From NCBI GenBank assembly GCA_019745775.1, contig JAIESR010000045.1, positions 1-64,000 on the forward strand: 64,000 bases of DNA, in the 5' to 3' direction. Below, in pieces: positions 1 through 11,261 of this stretch. Below the pieces are notes generated by a model that was not told where the DNA came from, did no database searches, and was given only the letters and a program-made list of their open reading frames with translations. Each line of letters starts with the position of its first letter. The stretch's first letter is position 1. The translations under genes were made by a program, and so were the position numbers. The DNA is from Xanthobacteraceae bacterium (GTDB lineage Bacteria; Pseudomonadota; Alphaproteobacteria; Rhizobiales; Xanthobacteraceae).

Positions 1-83
1 AAGCCTAGCTGGGCCAAAAATGCATCAAAACACTTCGCACCGGCCCAAGATGTGAGTTCTTCAGCAGCCTGCTAGAGTGCCAG

Positions 84-1028
84 CTATCGCAGTTCAATCC
101 CGTCGCGCACTTGCCGGAAGCGTTGATAGGCCTGCGTCCAGCTCTCCGAACGCGCCACGCCTACCAGGTGCAAGTAAGCGGTGCCGCCGAAGCGCAGCCA
201 CTGCACGATCGTGACCTCGTCGCCGGTGGCGCCGTCGCGCGCGCGTGCCATGATCTGGTGGCCTTGCATGCCGCCGATGCGCAGAGCCTCGGACGAACTG
301 ATGCGGAGTTCCTTCAGGTTTGGCACGCCTTCGAAGACTTCGTGCGCGAAGCGGCCGCGATCGGACGCTTGCGCGGGTGCGCCGGGGGCGATGGCGACCA
401 GGATATGGGTGTCGATGGCCTTGGAATCGTCGGGCTTGCCGTCAGTCAGCATGACGGCGCGGCCGGCGATCACGCCGCCGACCTTGAAGCCCGCGAGCTC
501 GCCGACGCGGAACGGCAGCATGCCCAACTGTTCCTCGACCGGGACGATTGGGCGCACGGCCGCGCTCATCAGCGCGGTGCGGATCGCCGCATCGGGATAG
601 GCTGATTGAGCGTCCTCCGGCACCTGAACGGTGATCAGACCGGTGAGTTCTCCGGCGGCGACGACGAGCACCCATTTGCGGATACGCTGGCCCTCGACCT
701 GCTGGTGGCCGAGGAGAAGGAACGCCTTGCCGAGAGGGTGCGTGATGTCTTCGCGGGTTTCGAGCGTCATGCCTTGCTTCTGCAAGGACTCCGGCGTGGC
801 CGACTTCTCGATCTCGGGATAGGCGACGGCAGGCAGCGCGACGATCACGAATGCCACGCGCTTGTCGCGATCCTCGAAGCCGGAAAAACTGCTGCTGACC
901 GTCATTCCCGGCGGCGGCACGACCCCGACGCGGGAACCTGCGGGATAGACGGCATCGGCCGCCTGCGCCGGTGCGGCCAAAGGCATGAACAGAAGCGCGA
1001 TTACAAAGAACGGGCGTGCAAGAGTCAT
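84..1028 (-). CDS. Conserved hypothetical secreted protein
   Basis: Predicted 314-residue protein of unknown function. The chosen ATG sits six bases after an AGGAG ribosome-binding site and opens directly into a classic Sec signal peptide (MTLARPFFVIALLFMPLAAP, likely cleaved after AQA), so the mature protein should be periplasmic. An ATG further upstream has no comparable site. The mature part is a mix of beta-rich stretches without transmembrane segments or a catalytic motif that I recognise. It lies just downstream of alkB on the same strand (66 bp gap) and could share its transcript, but no functional link is evident. The 83 bases before it, at the window edge, hold nothing recognisable. 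Confidence 0.7.
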   Translation of the reverse strand: MTLARPFFVIALLFMPLAAPAQAADAVYPAGSRVGVVPPPGMTVSSSFSGFEDRDKRVAFVIVALPAVAYPEIEKSATPESLQKQGMTLETREDITHPLGKAFLLLGHQQVEGQRIRKWVLVVAAGELTGLITVQVPEDAQSAYPDAAIRTALMSAAVRPIVPVEEQLGMLPFRVGELAGFKVGGVIAGRAVMLTDGKPDDSKAIDTHILVAIAPGAPAQASDRGRFAHEVFEGVPNLKELRISSSEALRIGGMQGHQIMARARDGATGDEVTIVQWLRFGGTAYLHLVGVARSESWTQAYQRFRQVRDGIELR

Positions 1029-1094
1029 GATGGCTCCTAGCATGGGCCGCGATTCAGGCAAAAACCAGCGCGTTTGAATGGACAAACTGCGACA

Positions 1095-1700
1095 TCACGG
1101 CCTCGTCACGCGGCGCACGGTGAGGTTGATGCGCCCGCCCTCCGGCAGCAGGGTCGAGGTGCCCGGCATGATGCGGTCGACGCCGTGAAAGGCCAGACGC
1201 GCCGCGCCACCGAGCACGACCGCATCCCCGGAAGCAAGACGCACCGACCGCGTCGGATCGCTGCGCTTGGTTCCGCCGATGCGAAACAGGCAGGTATCGC
1301 CAAGCGAGAGCGACACGACGGGCGCGTCGAAGTCCTGTTCGTCGCGATCCTGATGCAGGCCCATCTTCGCATCCGGGCCGTAGAAGTTGATCAGGCACGA
1401 TTCCGGCGCTCCGTCATAGCCGGCCAGCGCACGCCACGCATCGAGCAGCGCCTGGGGCATCGCCGGCCATGGCTCACCGGTCTCGGGATGGGTCGCCTGA
1501 TAGCGATAACCACGCTCGTCAGTGACCCAGCCGAGCGGACCGCAATTGGACATGCGCACCGACATCGGCCGGCCGGTGTTCGGCATCCGCGGCGTGTAGA
1601 GCGGGGCGCGTGCGAACACGTCCTGCAAGGCCTCCCGCATGGCCGATTGTGCGGCGCGGTCGAGATATCCGGGCACGATCCGAAAGCCGTCCACCGCCAT
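1095..1700 (-). CDS. alkB: Alpha-ketoglutarate-dependent DNA dioxygenase AlkB
   Basis: Oxidative demethylase that repairs 1-methyladenine and 3-methylcytosine using Fe(II), 2-oxoglutarate and O2. The iron ligands are visible as HQD in LHQDRDEQD, with a later His in AFHGVDR, and the 2-oxoglutarate-binding Arg lies in the C-terminal RINLTVRRV segment. Length (201 aa) fits the family. The start at MAVDGFRIVPG follows a GGAAGG ribosome-binding site; a longer frame upstream lacks AlkB similarity. No adaptive-response regulator is adjacent, although an AraC/MGMT fusion gene lies at 10301-11200. Confidence 0.93.
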   Translation of the reverse strand: MAVDGFRIVPGYLDRAAQSAMREALQDVFARAPLYTPRMPNTGRPMSVRMSNCGPLGWVTDERGYRYQATHPETGEPWPAMPQALLDAWRALAGYDGAPESCLINFYGPDAKMGLHQDRDEQDFDAPVVSLSLGDTCLFRIGGTKRSDPTRSVRLASGDAVVLGGAARLAFHGVDRIMPGTSTLLPEGGRINLTVRRVTRP

Positions 1701-1888
1701 CAACCCTTCCACTCCCTCGCCAGTCAGATAGGCACAAAACCGGAAACGGCATCGTCCCTGCGTGCTTTTCGGCTGGGCCTGGGCTCGCGAGGCGATCGGC
1801 AGACCCGTCGGCCCTTGGCCAGGCCCTAGGCGATTAACGGTCTGGCGGCCATCCTGGCCTGCGGGAGGCGGATTCACCGCCCTTTCGA

Positions 1889-1919
1889 CTTGCGGCCCCA
1901 AGCGGCCCTCCTATATGAG
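1889..1919 (+). promoter_or_regulatory. Sigma-32 heat-shock promoter of dnaK
   Basis: CTTG (1889-1892), a 17-base spacer, then CCTATATGAG (1910-1919). This fits, at every specified position, the alphaproteobacterial sigma-32 consensus CTTG-N17/18-CYTATNTNNG described for dnaKJ and groE genes. It would give a 5' leader of about 120 bases before dnaK. No CIRCE inverted repeat (HrcA operator) is visible here. The rest of the 1701-2048 gap shows no gene. Confidence 0.82.
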
Positions 1920-2048
1920 GCAGGACGCCGCGGGGGCGGCGTTTAACGTGTGATATCAGGGGGTCGGGCGAGGTTTCGCGAAACGTCGTGAGCCTCCTTC
2001 GGGTGCCGTCAGGGCCCGGCCGACCTGCCAGAAGAAAGAGGAAGAAAC

Positions 2049-3980
2049 ATGGGCAAAGTTATTGGCATCGATCTCGGCACCACCAACTCGTGCGTTGCCG
2101 TGATGGAGGGAACGAATCCGAAAGTCATCGAGAACGCCGAGGGCATGCGCACCACGCCTTCGATCGTTGCTTTCACCGACGATGGCGAGCGCCTCGTCGG
2201 ACAGCCGGCCAAGCGCCAGGCGGTCACTAATCCCGAGAAGACCATCTTCGCGGTCAAGCGCCTGATCGGACGGCGCTACGACGACCCGATGGTGGACAAG
2301 GACAAGAAGCTCGTCCCGTACAAGATCACGCGCGCCTCGAACGGCGACGCCTGGGTCGAAGCGGACGGCAAGACCTATTCGCCATCGCAGATCTCCGCCT
2401 TCATCCTGCAGAAGATGAAAGAGACGGCGGAATCCTATCTCGGCCAGAAAGTCGAGCAGGCCGTCATCACCGTTCCGGCCTATTTCAACGACGCACAGCG
2501 GCAGGCTACCAAGGATGCCGGCAAGATCGCCGGCCTCGAAGTGCTGCGCATCATCAACGAGCCGACCGCGGCCGCGCTCGCTTACGGTCTCGACAAGTCG
2601 AAGACCGGGACCATCGCGGTCTATGACCTTGGCGGCGGCACCTTCGACATCTCGATTCTCGAAATCGGCGACGGCGTATTCGAAGTGAAGTCCACGAACG
2701 GTGATACGTTCCTGGGCGGCGAAGACTTCGACATGCGGCTCGTCAACTATCTCGCCGACGAATTCCAGAAGGAGCAGGGCATTGATCTGCGCCGCGACAA
2801 GCTCGCGCTGCAGCGCCTGAAGGAAGCGGCCGAGAAGGCGAAGATCGAGCTCTCGTCCACCACCCAGACCGAAATCAACCTGCCGTTCATCACGGCGGAC
2901 GCGACCGGTCCGAAGCATCTCACGATGAAGCTCACCCGCGCCAAGTTCGAGGCGCTGGTCGACGACCTCATCCAGAAGACCATCCAGCCGTGCCGTCAGG
3001 CGCTGAAGGATGCGGGCATCTCCCCCGCGGAGATCAACGAGGTCGTCCTGGTCGGCGGCATGACCCGGATGCCGAAGGTGCAGGAGGTCGTGAAGCAATT
3101 GTTCGGCAAGGAGCCCCACAAGGGCGTCAACCCGGACGAGGTGGTCGCGATCGGCGCGGCGATCCAGGCCGGCGTGCTGCAGGGCGACGTCAAGGACGTG
3201 CTGCTGCTCGACGTTACGCCGCTGTCGCTCGGCATCGAGACGCTGGGCGGTGTGTTCACGCGGCTCATTGACCGGAATACAACCATTCCGACCAAGAAGA
3301 GCCAGGTGTTCTCGACCGCCGAGGACAATCAGAACGCGGTGACGATCCGCGTGTTCCAGGGCGAGCGCGAGATGGCAGCCGACAACAAGATGCTCGGCCA
3401 GTTCGATCTCATGGGCATTCCTCCCGCTCCGCGAGGGGTTCCCCAGATCGAGGTGACGTTCGACATCGATGCCAACGGCATCGTCAACGTCCACGCCAAG
3501 GACAAGGGCACCGGCAAGGAGCAGCAGATTCAAATCCAGGCTTCGGGCGGTCTGTCCGAAAAAGACATCGAGAAGATGGTCAAGGACGCTGAGGCGCACG
3601 CCGAAGAGGACAAACGCCGCAAGGCGGAGGTCGAGGCGAAGAACCACGCCGAGGCGCTGGTGCATTCGACCGAGAAGGCTTTGGCCGAGCACGGCTCCAA
3701 GGTCAGCGACGCCGAACGCACCGCGATCGAGAACGCGCTCGCCGATCTCAAGGAGGCGTTGAAAGGCACGGACGCCGAGGCGATCAAGGCCAAGACCAAT
3801 ACGCTGATGCAGGCGTCGATGAAACTCGGTGAGGCGATGTATCGCCAGCAGCAGGAGGCCGCCGCCGGCGGCGCCGGTGCTGCGCCGGGCGGAGAAGCCG
3901 GTGGCGCCAAGAAGGACGATGTCGTCGACGCGGAATTCACCGAGGTCAACGACGATAAGAAGAACAAGAAATCGGCGTAA
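2049..3980 (+). CDS. dnaK: Chaperone DnaK (Hsp70)
   Basis: ATP-dependent Hsp70 chaperone of the cytoplasm, working with DnaJ and GrpE to refold and disaggregate proteins. The 643 residues show the N-terminal phosphate-binding loop [11 protein letters not shown], the ATPase motifs DLGGGTFD and [10 protein letters not shown], the interdomain linker region [12 protein letters not shown], the substrate-binding beta domain, a helical lid and the conserved C-terminal tail [11 protein letters not shown]. Start is ATG after AGGAAGAAAC. The Gly/Ala-rich segment before the tail is normal. A sigma-32 promoter precedes it and a strong intrinsic terminator follows it, so dnaK is probably made in excess over dnaJ. 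Confidence 0.98.
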   Translation: MGKVIGIDLGTTNSCVAVMEGTNPKVIENAEGMRTTPSIVAFTDDGERLVGQPAKRQAVTNPEKTIFAVKRLIGRRYDDPMVDKDKKLVPYKITRASNGDAWVEADGKTYSPSQISAFILQKMKETAESYLGQKVEQAVITVPAYFNDAQRQATKDAGKIAGLEVLRIINEPTAAALAYGLDKSKTGTIAVYDLGGGTFDISILEIGDGVFEVKSTNGDTFLGGEDFDMRLVNYLADEFQKEQGIDLRRDKLALQRLKEAAEKAKIELSSTTQTEINLPFITADATGPKHLTMKLTRAKFEALVDDLIQKTIQPCRQALKDAGISPAEINEVVLVGGMTRMPKVQEVVKQLFGKEPHKGVNPDEVVAIGAAIQAGVLQGDVKDVLLLDVTPLSLGIETLGGVFTRLIDRNTTIPTKKSQVFSTAEDNQNAVTIRVFQGEREMAADNKMLGQFDLMGIPPAPRGVPQIEVTFDIDANGIVNVHAKDKGTGKEQQIQIQASGGLSEKDIEKMVKDAEAHAEEDKRRKAEVEAKNHAEALVHSTEKALAEHGSKVSDAERTAIENALADLKEALKGTDAEAIKAKTNTLMQASMKLGEAMYRQQQEAAAGGAGAAPGGEAGGAKKDDVVDAEFTEVNDDKKNKKSA

Positions 3981-4027
3981 CAGATTGCACCATGCAATCG
4001 CCGGCCGACGATATCTTCAAGCAAGTT

Positions 4028-4065
4028 TCACCCACCCGGGCGCAAGCCCGGGTGGGTGATTTTTT
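4028..4065 (+). terminator. Intrinsic terminator between dnaK and dnaJ
   Basis: A perfect 14-bp stem (4028-4041 pairs with 4046-4059) closes on a GCAA tetraloop of the stable GNRA class and is followed by six T residues (4060-4065). It begins 48 bases after the dnaK stop and ends 66 bases before the dnaJ start, so it should end or attenuate dnaK transcription, with dnaJ relying on read-through or its own promoter. Confidence 0.92.
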
Positions 4066-4131
4066 CGGTAACGGTGACGCGACATGATGCCAGGCGGTGA
4101 AGCCGCTGGAGCAACGGGGTGGAACGCGGGG

Positions 4132-5247
4132 ATGGCGAAGCGGTGCTACTACGAGGTGCTGGAGGTCGAGCGCTCCGTCAAGGACGGCGAGCTCAAGGCC
4201 GCATTCCGCAAGCTCGCCATGAAGTGGCACCCTGACCGCAACCCCGGCGATAAGGATTGCGAGCAACGTTTCAAGGAAATCAACGAGGCCTACGAGGTCC
4301 TCAAGGATCCCGACAAGCGCGCAGCCTACGACCGCTTCGGTCACCAGGCGTTCGAGCAGGGCGGCGGAGGCCATGGTTTCAGCGCCGATTTCGGCTCGGC
4401 CTTCTCTGATCTGTTCGAGGGTATCTTCGGCATGGGCGGCGCCCGCCGCCGCGATGGCCGCGAGCGCGGCGCCGATCTTCGCTACAACATGGAGATCAGC
4501 CTCGAGGAGGCCTTTGGCGGCAAGACCGCCCAGGTGCGGTTGCCCACGTCGGTCGCCTGCGAATCCTGCTCTGGCACGGGTGCCAAGGCCGGGTCGAAGC
4601 CGAAGACCTGCCCGCATTGCGCGGGCGCCGGGCGCATCCGCCACGCGCAGGGCTTCTTCACGCTTGAGCGCACCTGCCCGGGCTGTCAGGGCCGCGGCCA
4701 GGTGATCGACGATCCCTGTCCGTCGTGCTCCGGCTCCGGCCGCGTCACGCGCGAGCGGACGCTGTCGGTCAACATTCCCGCCGGTGTCGAGGACGGCACC
4801 CGTATCCGGCTCGCGGGTGAAGGCGAAGCCGGCGTGCGCGGCGGTCCTGCCGGCGACCTCTATATCTTCCTGTCACTCAGTGCGCATACGTTCTTCCAGC
4901 GCGACGGCGCCGATCTGCATTGCCGGGTGCCGATCTCGATGGTTCAGGCGGCGCTCGGCGGGGAATTCGAGGCGCCGACCATCGACGGCGGCAAGACCCG
5001 CGTGAAGGTGCCGGAAGGCACCCAGTCCGGACGGCGCTTCCGACTGCAAGGCAAGGGCATGCCGGTGCTGCGGTCGCGGCAGGTCGGTGACATGTACGTG
5101 CAGATCGTGGTCGAGACGCCGCAAAAGCTCACCAAGAAGCAGCGCGAGCTGTTGGCCGAATTCGAGCGGCTGTCGTCGCGCGATACCCACCCGGAATCGA
5201 CGGGATTCTTCGGCAAGGTCAAGGACTTGCTTAGCCGCGCGGGCTAG
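4132..5247 (+). CDS. dnaJ: Co-chaperone DnaJ (Hsp40)
   Basis: J-domain co-chaperone that stimulates DnaK ATP hydrolysis and delivers substrates. The 371-residue protein has the N-terminal J domain with the HPD signature ([10 protein letters not shown]), a Gly/Phe-rich linker, and four zinc-finger repeats of the CxxCxGxG type ([32 protein letters not shown]), then the C-terminal peptide-binding domains. The start is placed at [15 protein letters not shown], where similarity begins; an in-frame ATG at 4084 would add 16 unrelated residues. Confidence 0.97.
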   Translation: MAKRCYYEVLEVERSVKDGELKAAFRKLAMKWHPDRNPGDKDCEQRFKEINEAYEVLKDPDKRAAYDRFGHQAFEQGGGGHGFSADFGSAFSDLFEGIFGMGGARRRDGRERGADLRYNMEISLEEAFGGKTAQVRLPTSVACESCSGTGAKAGSKPKTCPHCAGAGRIRHAQGFFTLERTCPGCQGRGQVIDDPCPSCSGSGRVTRERTLSVNIPAGVEDGTRIRLAGEGEAGVRGGPAGDLYIFLSLSAHTFFQRDGADLHCRVPISMVQAALGGEFEAPTIDGGKTRVKVPEGTQSGRRFRLQGKGMPVLRSRQVGDMYVQIVVETPQKLTKKQRELLAEFERLSSRDTHPESTGFFGKVKDLLSRAG

Positions 5248-5332
5248 GCGATAGGGACAGACCGCTTGACCGCCGGGGTCGCCAGCTTTACCGAATTGTC
5301 GGGACGGCAAGAGTTATCTGGGATGTAGGCCC

Positions 5333-6025
5333 ATGCCGATGCGCGCCCTGGAAGATTTCGAGCGCCAGCTCCAACGGCAGCTCCGCTTCATCGAGCTCAA
5401 GCGTGGCGCCATTGGCCGCCGGATCGGATGGCGGCTGCGCGATTTCGAGCAGAAGAACCTCAACCGCGACGAATTCCGTTTCATCCGGTCCCTGATCGAG
5501 AAGCCGCTCACCGTCGGTGCTGTGGCGCCGTCCGGCAAGGTGCTGGCGCGCGTGATGGCGAACTATGTCGATCCCGCTGCCGCCGGCCCGATCGTGGAAT
5601 TGGGGCCCGGCACCGGACCCGTGACCGAGGCGCTGGTCGAACGCGGCATCGATCCCGCCCGCCTGACGCTGGTCGAATACGATCCGGAATTCTGCCGGAT
5701 GCTGCGCCAGCGCTTCCCGGCGGTCAATGTCGTGCAGGGCGACGCCTACAACCTCAACGAGACGCTCGCTGGTGTGTTGAGCGAGCCGGCGGCGGCGTTC
5801 GTGTCGGGCCTGCCGCTGTTCAACAAGCCGCTCAAGATGCGGCTCGATCTGCTCGACCAGGCTTTCGGGCTGATGAAGCCGGACGCGCCGTTCGTGCAAT
5901 TCACCTATAACGCGATCTCGCCGATCCCGCGCTCGCATGGCCGCGTGCGCTCGGAAGCGTCCGGGCGCGTGTGGAGGAATTTCCCGCCCGCGCGCGTGTG
6001 GGTGTACCGGGTGAGCCCGCCTTGA
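5333..6025 (+). CDS. pmtA: Phospholipid N-methyltransferase PmtA-type
   Basis: Class I SAM-dependent methyltransferase of the rhizobial/bradyrhizobial phospholipid N-methyltransferase type, which converts phosphatidylethanolamine stepwise to phosphatidylcholine. The SAM-binding motif I is VELGPGTGPVTEALVERG (about residues 88-105), and the acidic Glu-Tyr-Asp of motif II follows. Length (230 aa) is a little longer than usual because of a charged N-terminal stretch; an alternative ATG lies two codons downstream. To my knowledge pmtA follows dnaKJ in Bradyrhizobium, which supports the call. A generic rRNA-dimethylase-like methyltransferase is the main alternative. Confidence 0.8.
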   Translation: MPMRALEDFERQLQRQLRFIELKRGAIGRRIGWRLRDFEQKNLNRDEFRFIRSLIEKPLTVGAVAPSGKVLARVMANYVDPAAAGPIVELGPGTGPVTEALVERGIDPARLTLVEYDPEFCRMLRQRFPAVNVVQGDAYNLNETLAGVLSEPAAAFVSGLPLFNKPLKMRLDLLDQAFGLMKPDAPFVQFTYNAISPIPRSHGRVRSEASGRVWRNFPPARVWVYRVSPP

Positions 6026-6075
6026 TATGTCATCTGCGGTGTTGACCCGCGGCGACAGACAAGACGGCGAGGAAA

Positions 6076-6660
6076 ATGTCCGCTCCAAAAATTCTCGTTA
6101 TCCCGGGCTCGCTGCGCAGCAAGTCCTACAACATCCGGCTGGCCGCGGTCGCGACCAAGGAGCTGACGCTGGCGGAAGCGGACGTCACCCGCATCTCGCT
6201 CGCCGACTATCCGCTGCCGGTCTACGATGCCGATCTCGCCGCCAATTCGGGCCCGCCGGCCAATGCGGTCAAGCTCAAGCAGCTTGTCGCCGCGCATCGC
6301 GGCATCTTCATCGCGAGCCCCGAATACAATGCCTCGATGACGCCCCTGCTGAAGAATACCATCGACTGGATTTCGGTCGTGCGCGAGCCGGGCGAGGTGC
6401 AGCTCGCGGTGTTCCAGAATCGCGCCTTCGCGATCGGCGGCGCATCGCCCGGCCGGTCCGGCGCGCTGAATTCGCTGCTGACCTTGCGGCAGGTGCTTTC
6501 GATCGGCTGCCGCGCCTTCGTGGTGCCGGAACAGGTTGCGATCCCGAATGCGGAACAGGCGTTCGACGATCGCGACGAATTGGTCGACGCCCGCGCCGCC
6601 GGCCAGCTCAAGACCGTGCTAAAGAAGCTCGTCGACTACGCCCGTATGTTCGGTGGTTGA
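6076..6660 (+). CDS. NADPH-dependent FMN reductase
   Basis: Flavodoxin-fold FMN-binding oxidoreductase (194 aa) of the family that includes azobenzene, chromate and quinone reductases. The FMN phosphate-binding loop is GSLRSKSYN near the N terminus, and [14 protein letters not shown] (about residues 77-90) is the conserved isoalloxazine-binding segment. It precedes pyrF with a 7-base gap to the pyrF start, so the two are probably cotranscribed. The physiological substrate cannot be told from the sequence. Confidence 0.88.
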   Translation: MSAPKILVIPGSLRSKSYNIRLAAVATKELTLAEADVTRISLADYPLPVYDADLAANSGPPANAVKLKQLVAAHRGIFIASPEYNASMTPLLKNTIDWISVVREPGEVQLAVFQNRAFAIGGASPGRSGALNSLLTLRQVLSIGCRAFVVPEQVAIPNAEQAFDDRDELVDARAAGQLKTVLKKLVDYARMFGG

Positions 6661-6667
6661 GAAAGCC

Positions 6668-7366
6668 ATGATCGATCCACGCGAGCGCCTGATCGTCGCC
6701 CTCGATGTCTCCTCCGTCGCCGAGGCGGAGGCGATGGTGGCGCGGCTCGGCGATGCGGTCGCCTTCTACAAGATCGGCTACCAGCTCGGTTTCGCCGGCG
6801 GGCTCGATTTCGCGCGCGCGCTCACCGACGCCGGCAAGCAGATCTTCATCGACATGAAGCTGCACGACATCGGTAACACGGTCGCGCAAGGCGTGAAAAG
6901 CATCGCGCGCATGGGCGCGAGCTTCCTCACCGTGCATGCCTATCCGCAGACCATGCACGCCGCGGTCGACGCCCGCGCCGGCTCGAAGCTCCGCATCCTC
7001 GCGGTCACCGTGCTCACGTCCTACGATGACGCCGACCTCGCGGCGGCAGGCTACGACTTCACCGTGCCGGAGCTGGTGGCGGAGCGCTCGTCGCAGGCGC
7101 GCGATATCGGCGTCGACGGTCTCGTTTGCTCGGCGCAGGAGGCCGCCAACATCCGCTCCCTCGTCGGGGTCGACATGGCGCTGGTGACGCCTGGAATCCG
7201 GCCGGCCATCGCCGACGCCGACGACCAGAAACGCGTCATGACGCCGACCGCCGCGATCAGGGCCGGCGCCGACTACCTCGTGGTCGGCCGCCCGGTGGTG
7301 GCGGCGCCCGATCCGAAAGCCGCGGCGGAAACGATCGTTGCGGAGATCGCGGCGGCCGCCCGGTAG
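6668..7366 (+). CDS. pyrF: Orotidine 5'-phosphate decarboxylase
   Basis: Last step of de novo UMP synthesis: decarboxylation of OMP. The TIM-barrel protein (232 aa) shows the N-terminal Asp of VALDVSS, the catalytic [11 protein letters not shown] motif holding the Asp-Lys-Asp array, and the phosphate-binding TPGIRP and VVGRPVV segments. The ATG at 6668 is preferred because it places the family N terminus ([13 protein letters not shown]) first. A start at 6653 would overlap the previous gene by eight bases and add five residues. Confidence 0.96.
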   Translation: MIDPRERLIVALDVSSVAEAEAMVARLGDAVAFYKIGYQLGFAGGLDFARALTDAGKQIFIDMKLHDIGNTVAQGVKSIARMGASFLTVHAYPQTMHAAVDARAGSKLRILAVTVLTSYDDADLAAAGYDFTVPELVAERSSQARDIGVDGLVCSAQEAANIRSLVGVDMALVTPGIRPAIADADDQKRVMTPTAAIRAGADYLVVGRPVVAAPDPKAAAETIVAEIAAAAR

Positions 7367-7375
7367 GGAGACGTC

Positions 7376-7678
7376 ATGCCGAAGGGTTACTGGATCGCGC
7401 GCGTCGATGTGCATGATGAGGAGGCCTACAAGCCTTATGCCCTCGCCAATCCCGCGATCTTCAAGAAGTTCGGCGGCCGGTTCGTGGTGCGCGGCGGCAA
7501 GTTCGAGTGTCCGGAGGGGACGAGCCGCTCGCGCAACGTGGTGATCGAGTTTCCGGACTACGCCGCCGCAATCGCCTGCTACCGCTCGGCGGAATACCAG
7601 GCCAATATCAAGGTGCGGCAACCGGCTTCGAGTATCGATATCATCATCATCGAGGGATACGACGGGCCCCAGCCCTGA
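7376..7678 (+). CDS. DUF1330 family protein
   Basis: Small (100 aa) protein of the DUF1330 dimeric alpha/beta-barrel (ferredoxin-like) fold. Typical family features are visible: [19 protein letters not shown] at the start and the central [13 protein letters not shown] with the later [20 protein letters not shown]. Related proteins are cytosolic and of unclear role. It lies nine bases after pyrF, ahead of dapB, and probably belongs to the same transcript. Confidence 0.88.
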   Translation: MPKGYWIARVDVHDEEAYKPYALANPAIFKKFGGRFVVRGGKFECPEGTSRSRNVVIEFPDYAAAIACYRSAEYQANIKVRQPASSIDIIIIEGYDGPQP

Positions 7679-7769
7679 ACGGCCGCGCGTGTGGGAGCGA
7701 GTACGCGGGCGAAGCGTCGACATCGCGCCGCCGCCCCGCTATACCCGCGCGACGTTGGAGCGAACTGTC

Positions 7770-8585
7770 ATGTCCGATATGCGTCTTGTCGTGGCCGGTG
7801 CCGGCGGGCGCATGGGCCGCACGCTGATCCAGGCGATTACCGCCGCCGATGGCGCGGTGGTGGCTGGCGCCGTGGATGCGCCGGGCTCGGCGGCGATCGG
7901 GCGCGACGCCGGGGAGCTCGCGGGTATCGGCGCCAACGGCATCAAGGTGACGACCGACGCCGCGGCGTTGCTCGCCAATGCCGATGGCCTCGTCGATTTC
8001 ACTATCCCGGCGGCGAGCGTGATCTATGCCGAGCTCGTCGCCAAGGCTGGCAAGGTCCACGTCCTCGGCACCACCGGCTTTTCCGGCGAGAACGAGAAGC
8101 TGATCGCGGAAGCGGCGAAGCGCGCGGTCATCGTGAAATCCGGCAACATGAGTCTTGGTGTGAACCTCCTCGCCGCGCTCACCAAGCGCGTTGCAGCGAC
8201 GCTCGGCGACGATTTCGACATCGAGATCTTCGAGATGCATCACAACAAGAAGATCGACGCGCCGTCGGGCACCGCGCTGATGTTCGGACGCGCGGCGGCG
8301 GAAGGCCGCAAGGTCGATCTCGCGCAGCGCTCCGTGCGCGGTCGCGACGGCGAGACCGGCGCGCGCAGGCGGGGCGACATCGGATTTGCTTCGCTGCGCG
8401 GCGGCACCGTCGTCGGCGAGCATCGTGTGATCTTTGCCGGTGCCGCCGAGCGAATCGAATTGGTGCATCAGGCGGAGGACCGCATGGTGTTCGCGCGCGG
8501 CGCGGTGCATGCGGCGCTGTGGGCGCGCGGCAAGAAGCCGGGCCTCTATTCGATGGCGGATGTGCTCGGGCTCAGCGACGTGTGA
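7770..8585 (+). CDS. dapB: 4-hydroxy-tetrahydrodipicolinate reductase
   Basis: NAD(P)H-dependent reduction in the diaminopimelate/lysine pathway, supplying peptidoglycan cross-links. The nucleotide-binding loop is [12 protein letters not shown], and the substrate-binding/catalytic signature [15 protein letters not shown] (about residues 155-169) is complete. Length is 271 aa. The start MSDMRLVV follows a GGAG site; a longer in-frame opening at 7689 has no similarity and lies in the gap after the DUF1330 gene. Confidence 0.97.
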   Translation: MSDMRLVVAGAGGRMGRTLIQAITAADGAVVAGAVDAPGSAAIGRDAGELAGIGANGIKVTTDAAALLANADGLVDFTIPAASVIYAELVAKAGKVHVLGTTGFSGENEKLIAEAAKRAVIVKSGNMSLGVNLLAALTKRVAATLGDDFDIEIFEMHHNKKIDAPSGTALMFGRAAAEGRKVDLAQRSVRGRDGETGARRRGDIGFASLRGGTVVGEHRVIFAGAAERIELVHQAEDRMVFARGAVHAALWARGKKPGLYSMADVLGLSDV

Positions 8586-8610
8586 GGCACCATCGAGGAA
8601 CGGCAGGCCG

Positions 8611-10140
<1,530 letters not shown>

Positions 10141-10300
10141 CGCAAGTCCTTTCGACAACAGGCCCGGCACCAAGGACTGCCCGCCTCACTAAGGGATAGA
10201 GGCAGGCGGATTTCGAGCCGGTTTTGCGCGATTGCGGCGGTATCGTCAATCAGCGCAGCCGTTGCAGCAGGCAAGGGCTGCGCCGATGCAGAGCCACGCG

Positions 10301-11200
10301 CTAGCTGGCAGCGCCGACGCGGCCGGCCTCCCAGCCGAGCATCGCGCATTTGCGCGTGATGCCCCAGTGATAGCCGGTGAGCTTGCCGCTCTTGCCGAGC
10401 ACGCGGTGGCACGGAACCACGAACGAGATCGGGTTCTTGCCGACGGCGGCGCCCACCGCGCGCGACGCCTTCGCGGTGCCGACCTTGCGCGCGATGTCGG
10501 AATAGGTGGTGGCGCGGCCGAGCGGGATCTTCAGCAGCGTCTCCCACACCCGCACCTCCCAATCGGTTCCGATCAGGACGACGCGCAGCGGCTGGTCTGC
10601 ACGCCACTTGAGGGGATCGAAGATGCGCTGCGCGATCGGCGCGGCGTGCGCGCTGTCTTCGATATAGGCCGCCTTCGGCCAGCGGCCCTGCATGTCGGCG
10701 AGCGCGGCTTTCTCCTCGCCGGGATCGGCGAACCCGAGACCCGCAAGCCCGCGCGGCGTCGCAACGATCAGCGCCGTGCCGAACGGGGAGGGATGGTAGC
10801 CGTAGCGCAGTGTCAGCCCTTCGCCACCGGCCTTCCATTCGCCGGGCGACATCGCTTCATGGGTGACGAACAGGTCGTGCAGCCGGCCCGGTCCGGACAG
10901 GCCCACTTCATAGGCGGCGTCGAGCACGCTCGCGGATGAGCGCAGCAGCGCGCGCGCGCGATCGAGCGTGATCGCCTGCAGGAATGCCTTTGGCGTCAGC
11001 CCGGACCAGCGTCGGAACAGATGATGCAGGTCGGTGGCGGTGACGCCGGCGGCGTGCGCGATCTCCTCGACCTCGGGCTGCTTGCGCCATTGCTGCGAGA
11101 TGAAGCCGATGGCCTGGCGGACGACATCGTAGTCGCTGGCCGCTGCGCGCAGCGGCGTGACGTCGGTGACGCGATCGGGCGAGAGCATGGTGTTCTCCAT
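10301..11200 (-). CDS. AraC-type HTH / methylated-DNA cysteine methyltransferase fusion (Ada-like)
   Basis: Bifunctional protein of 299 aa. The N-terminal third is an AraC-family helix-turn-helix region (VEEIAHAAGVTATDLHHLFR with RARALLRSSASVLDAAYEVG). The C-terminal part is an O6-alkylguanine transferase domain with the active-site PCHRVLGKSGKLTGYHWG. Compared with E. coli Ada it lacks the N-terminal zinc/Cys methyl-phosphotriester acceptor domain, so its transcriptional response, if any, cannot work by that route. Start MENTMLSPD is preferred, six bases after GGGAG; a second ATG lies one codon upstream. A 160-base gap separates it from gpmI and shows nothing recognisable. Confidence 0.88.
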   Translation of the reverse strand: MENTMLSPDRVTDVTPLRAAASDYDVVRQAIGFISQQWRKQPEVEEIAHAAGVTATDLHHLFRRWSGLTPKAFLQAITLDRARALLRSSASVLDAAYEVGLSGPGRLHDLFVTHEAMSPGEWKAGGEGLTLRYGYHPSPFGTALIVATPRGLAGLGFADPGEEKAALADMQGRWPKAAYIEDSAHAAPIAQRIFDPLKWRADQPLRVVLIGTDWEVRVWETLLKIPLGRATTYSDIARKVGTAKASRAVGAAVGKNPISFVVPCHRVLGKSGKLTGYHWGITRKCAMLGWEAGRVGAAS

Positions 11201-11261
11201 CATTGGCTCCCGATCTAGGGCCGCGATAGGGCCCAATCCCACCCGATTCCTGCCCGTGCGG

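Noticed and set aside
1956-3692. Long open frame antisense to dnaK
   Set aside because: Shadow frame produced by codon bias in a GC-rich gene; its translation is rich in Arg, His and Leu without family motifs, and dnaK on the other strand is certain.
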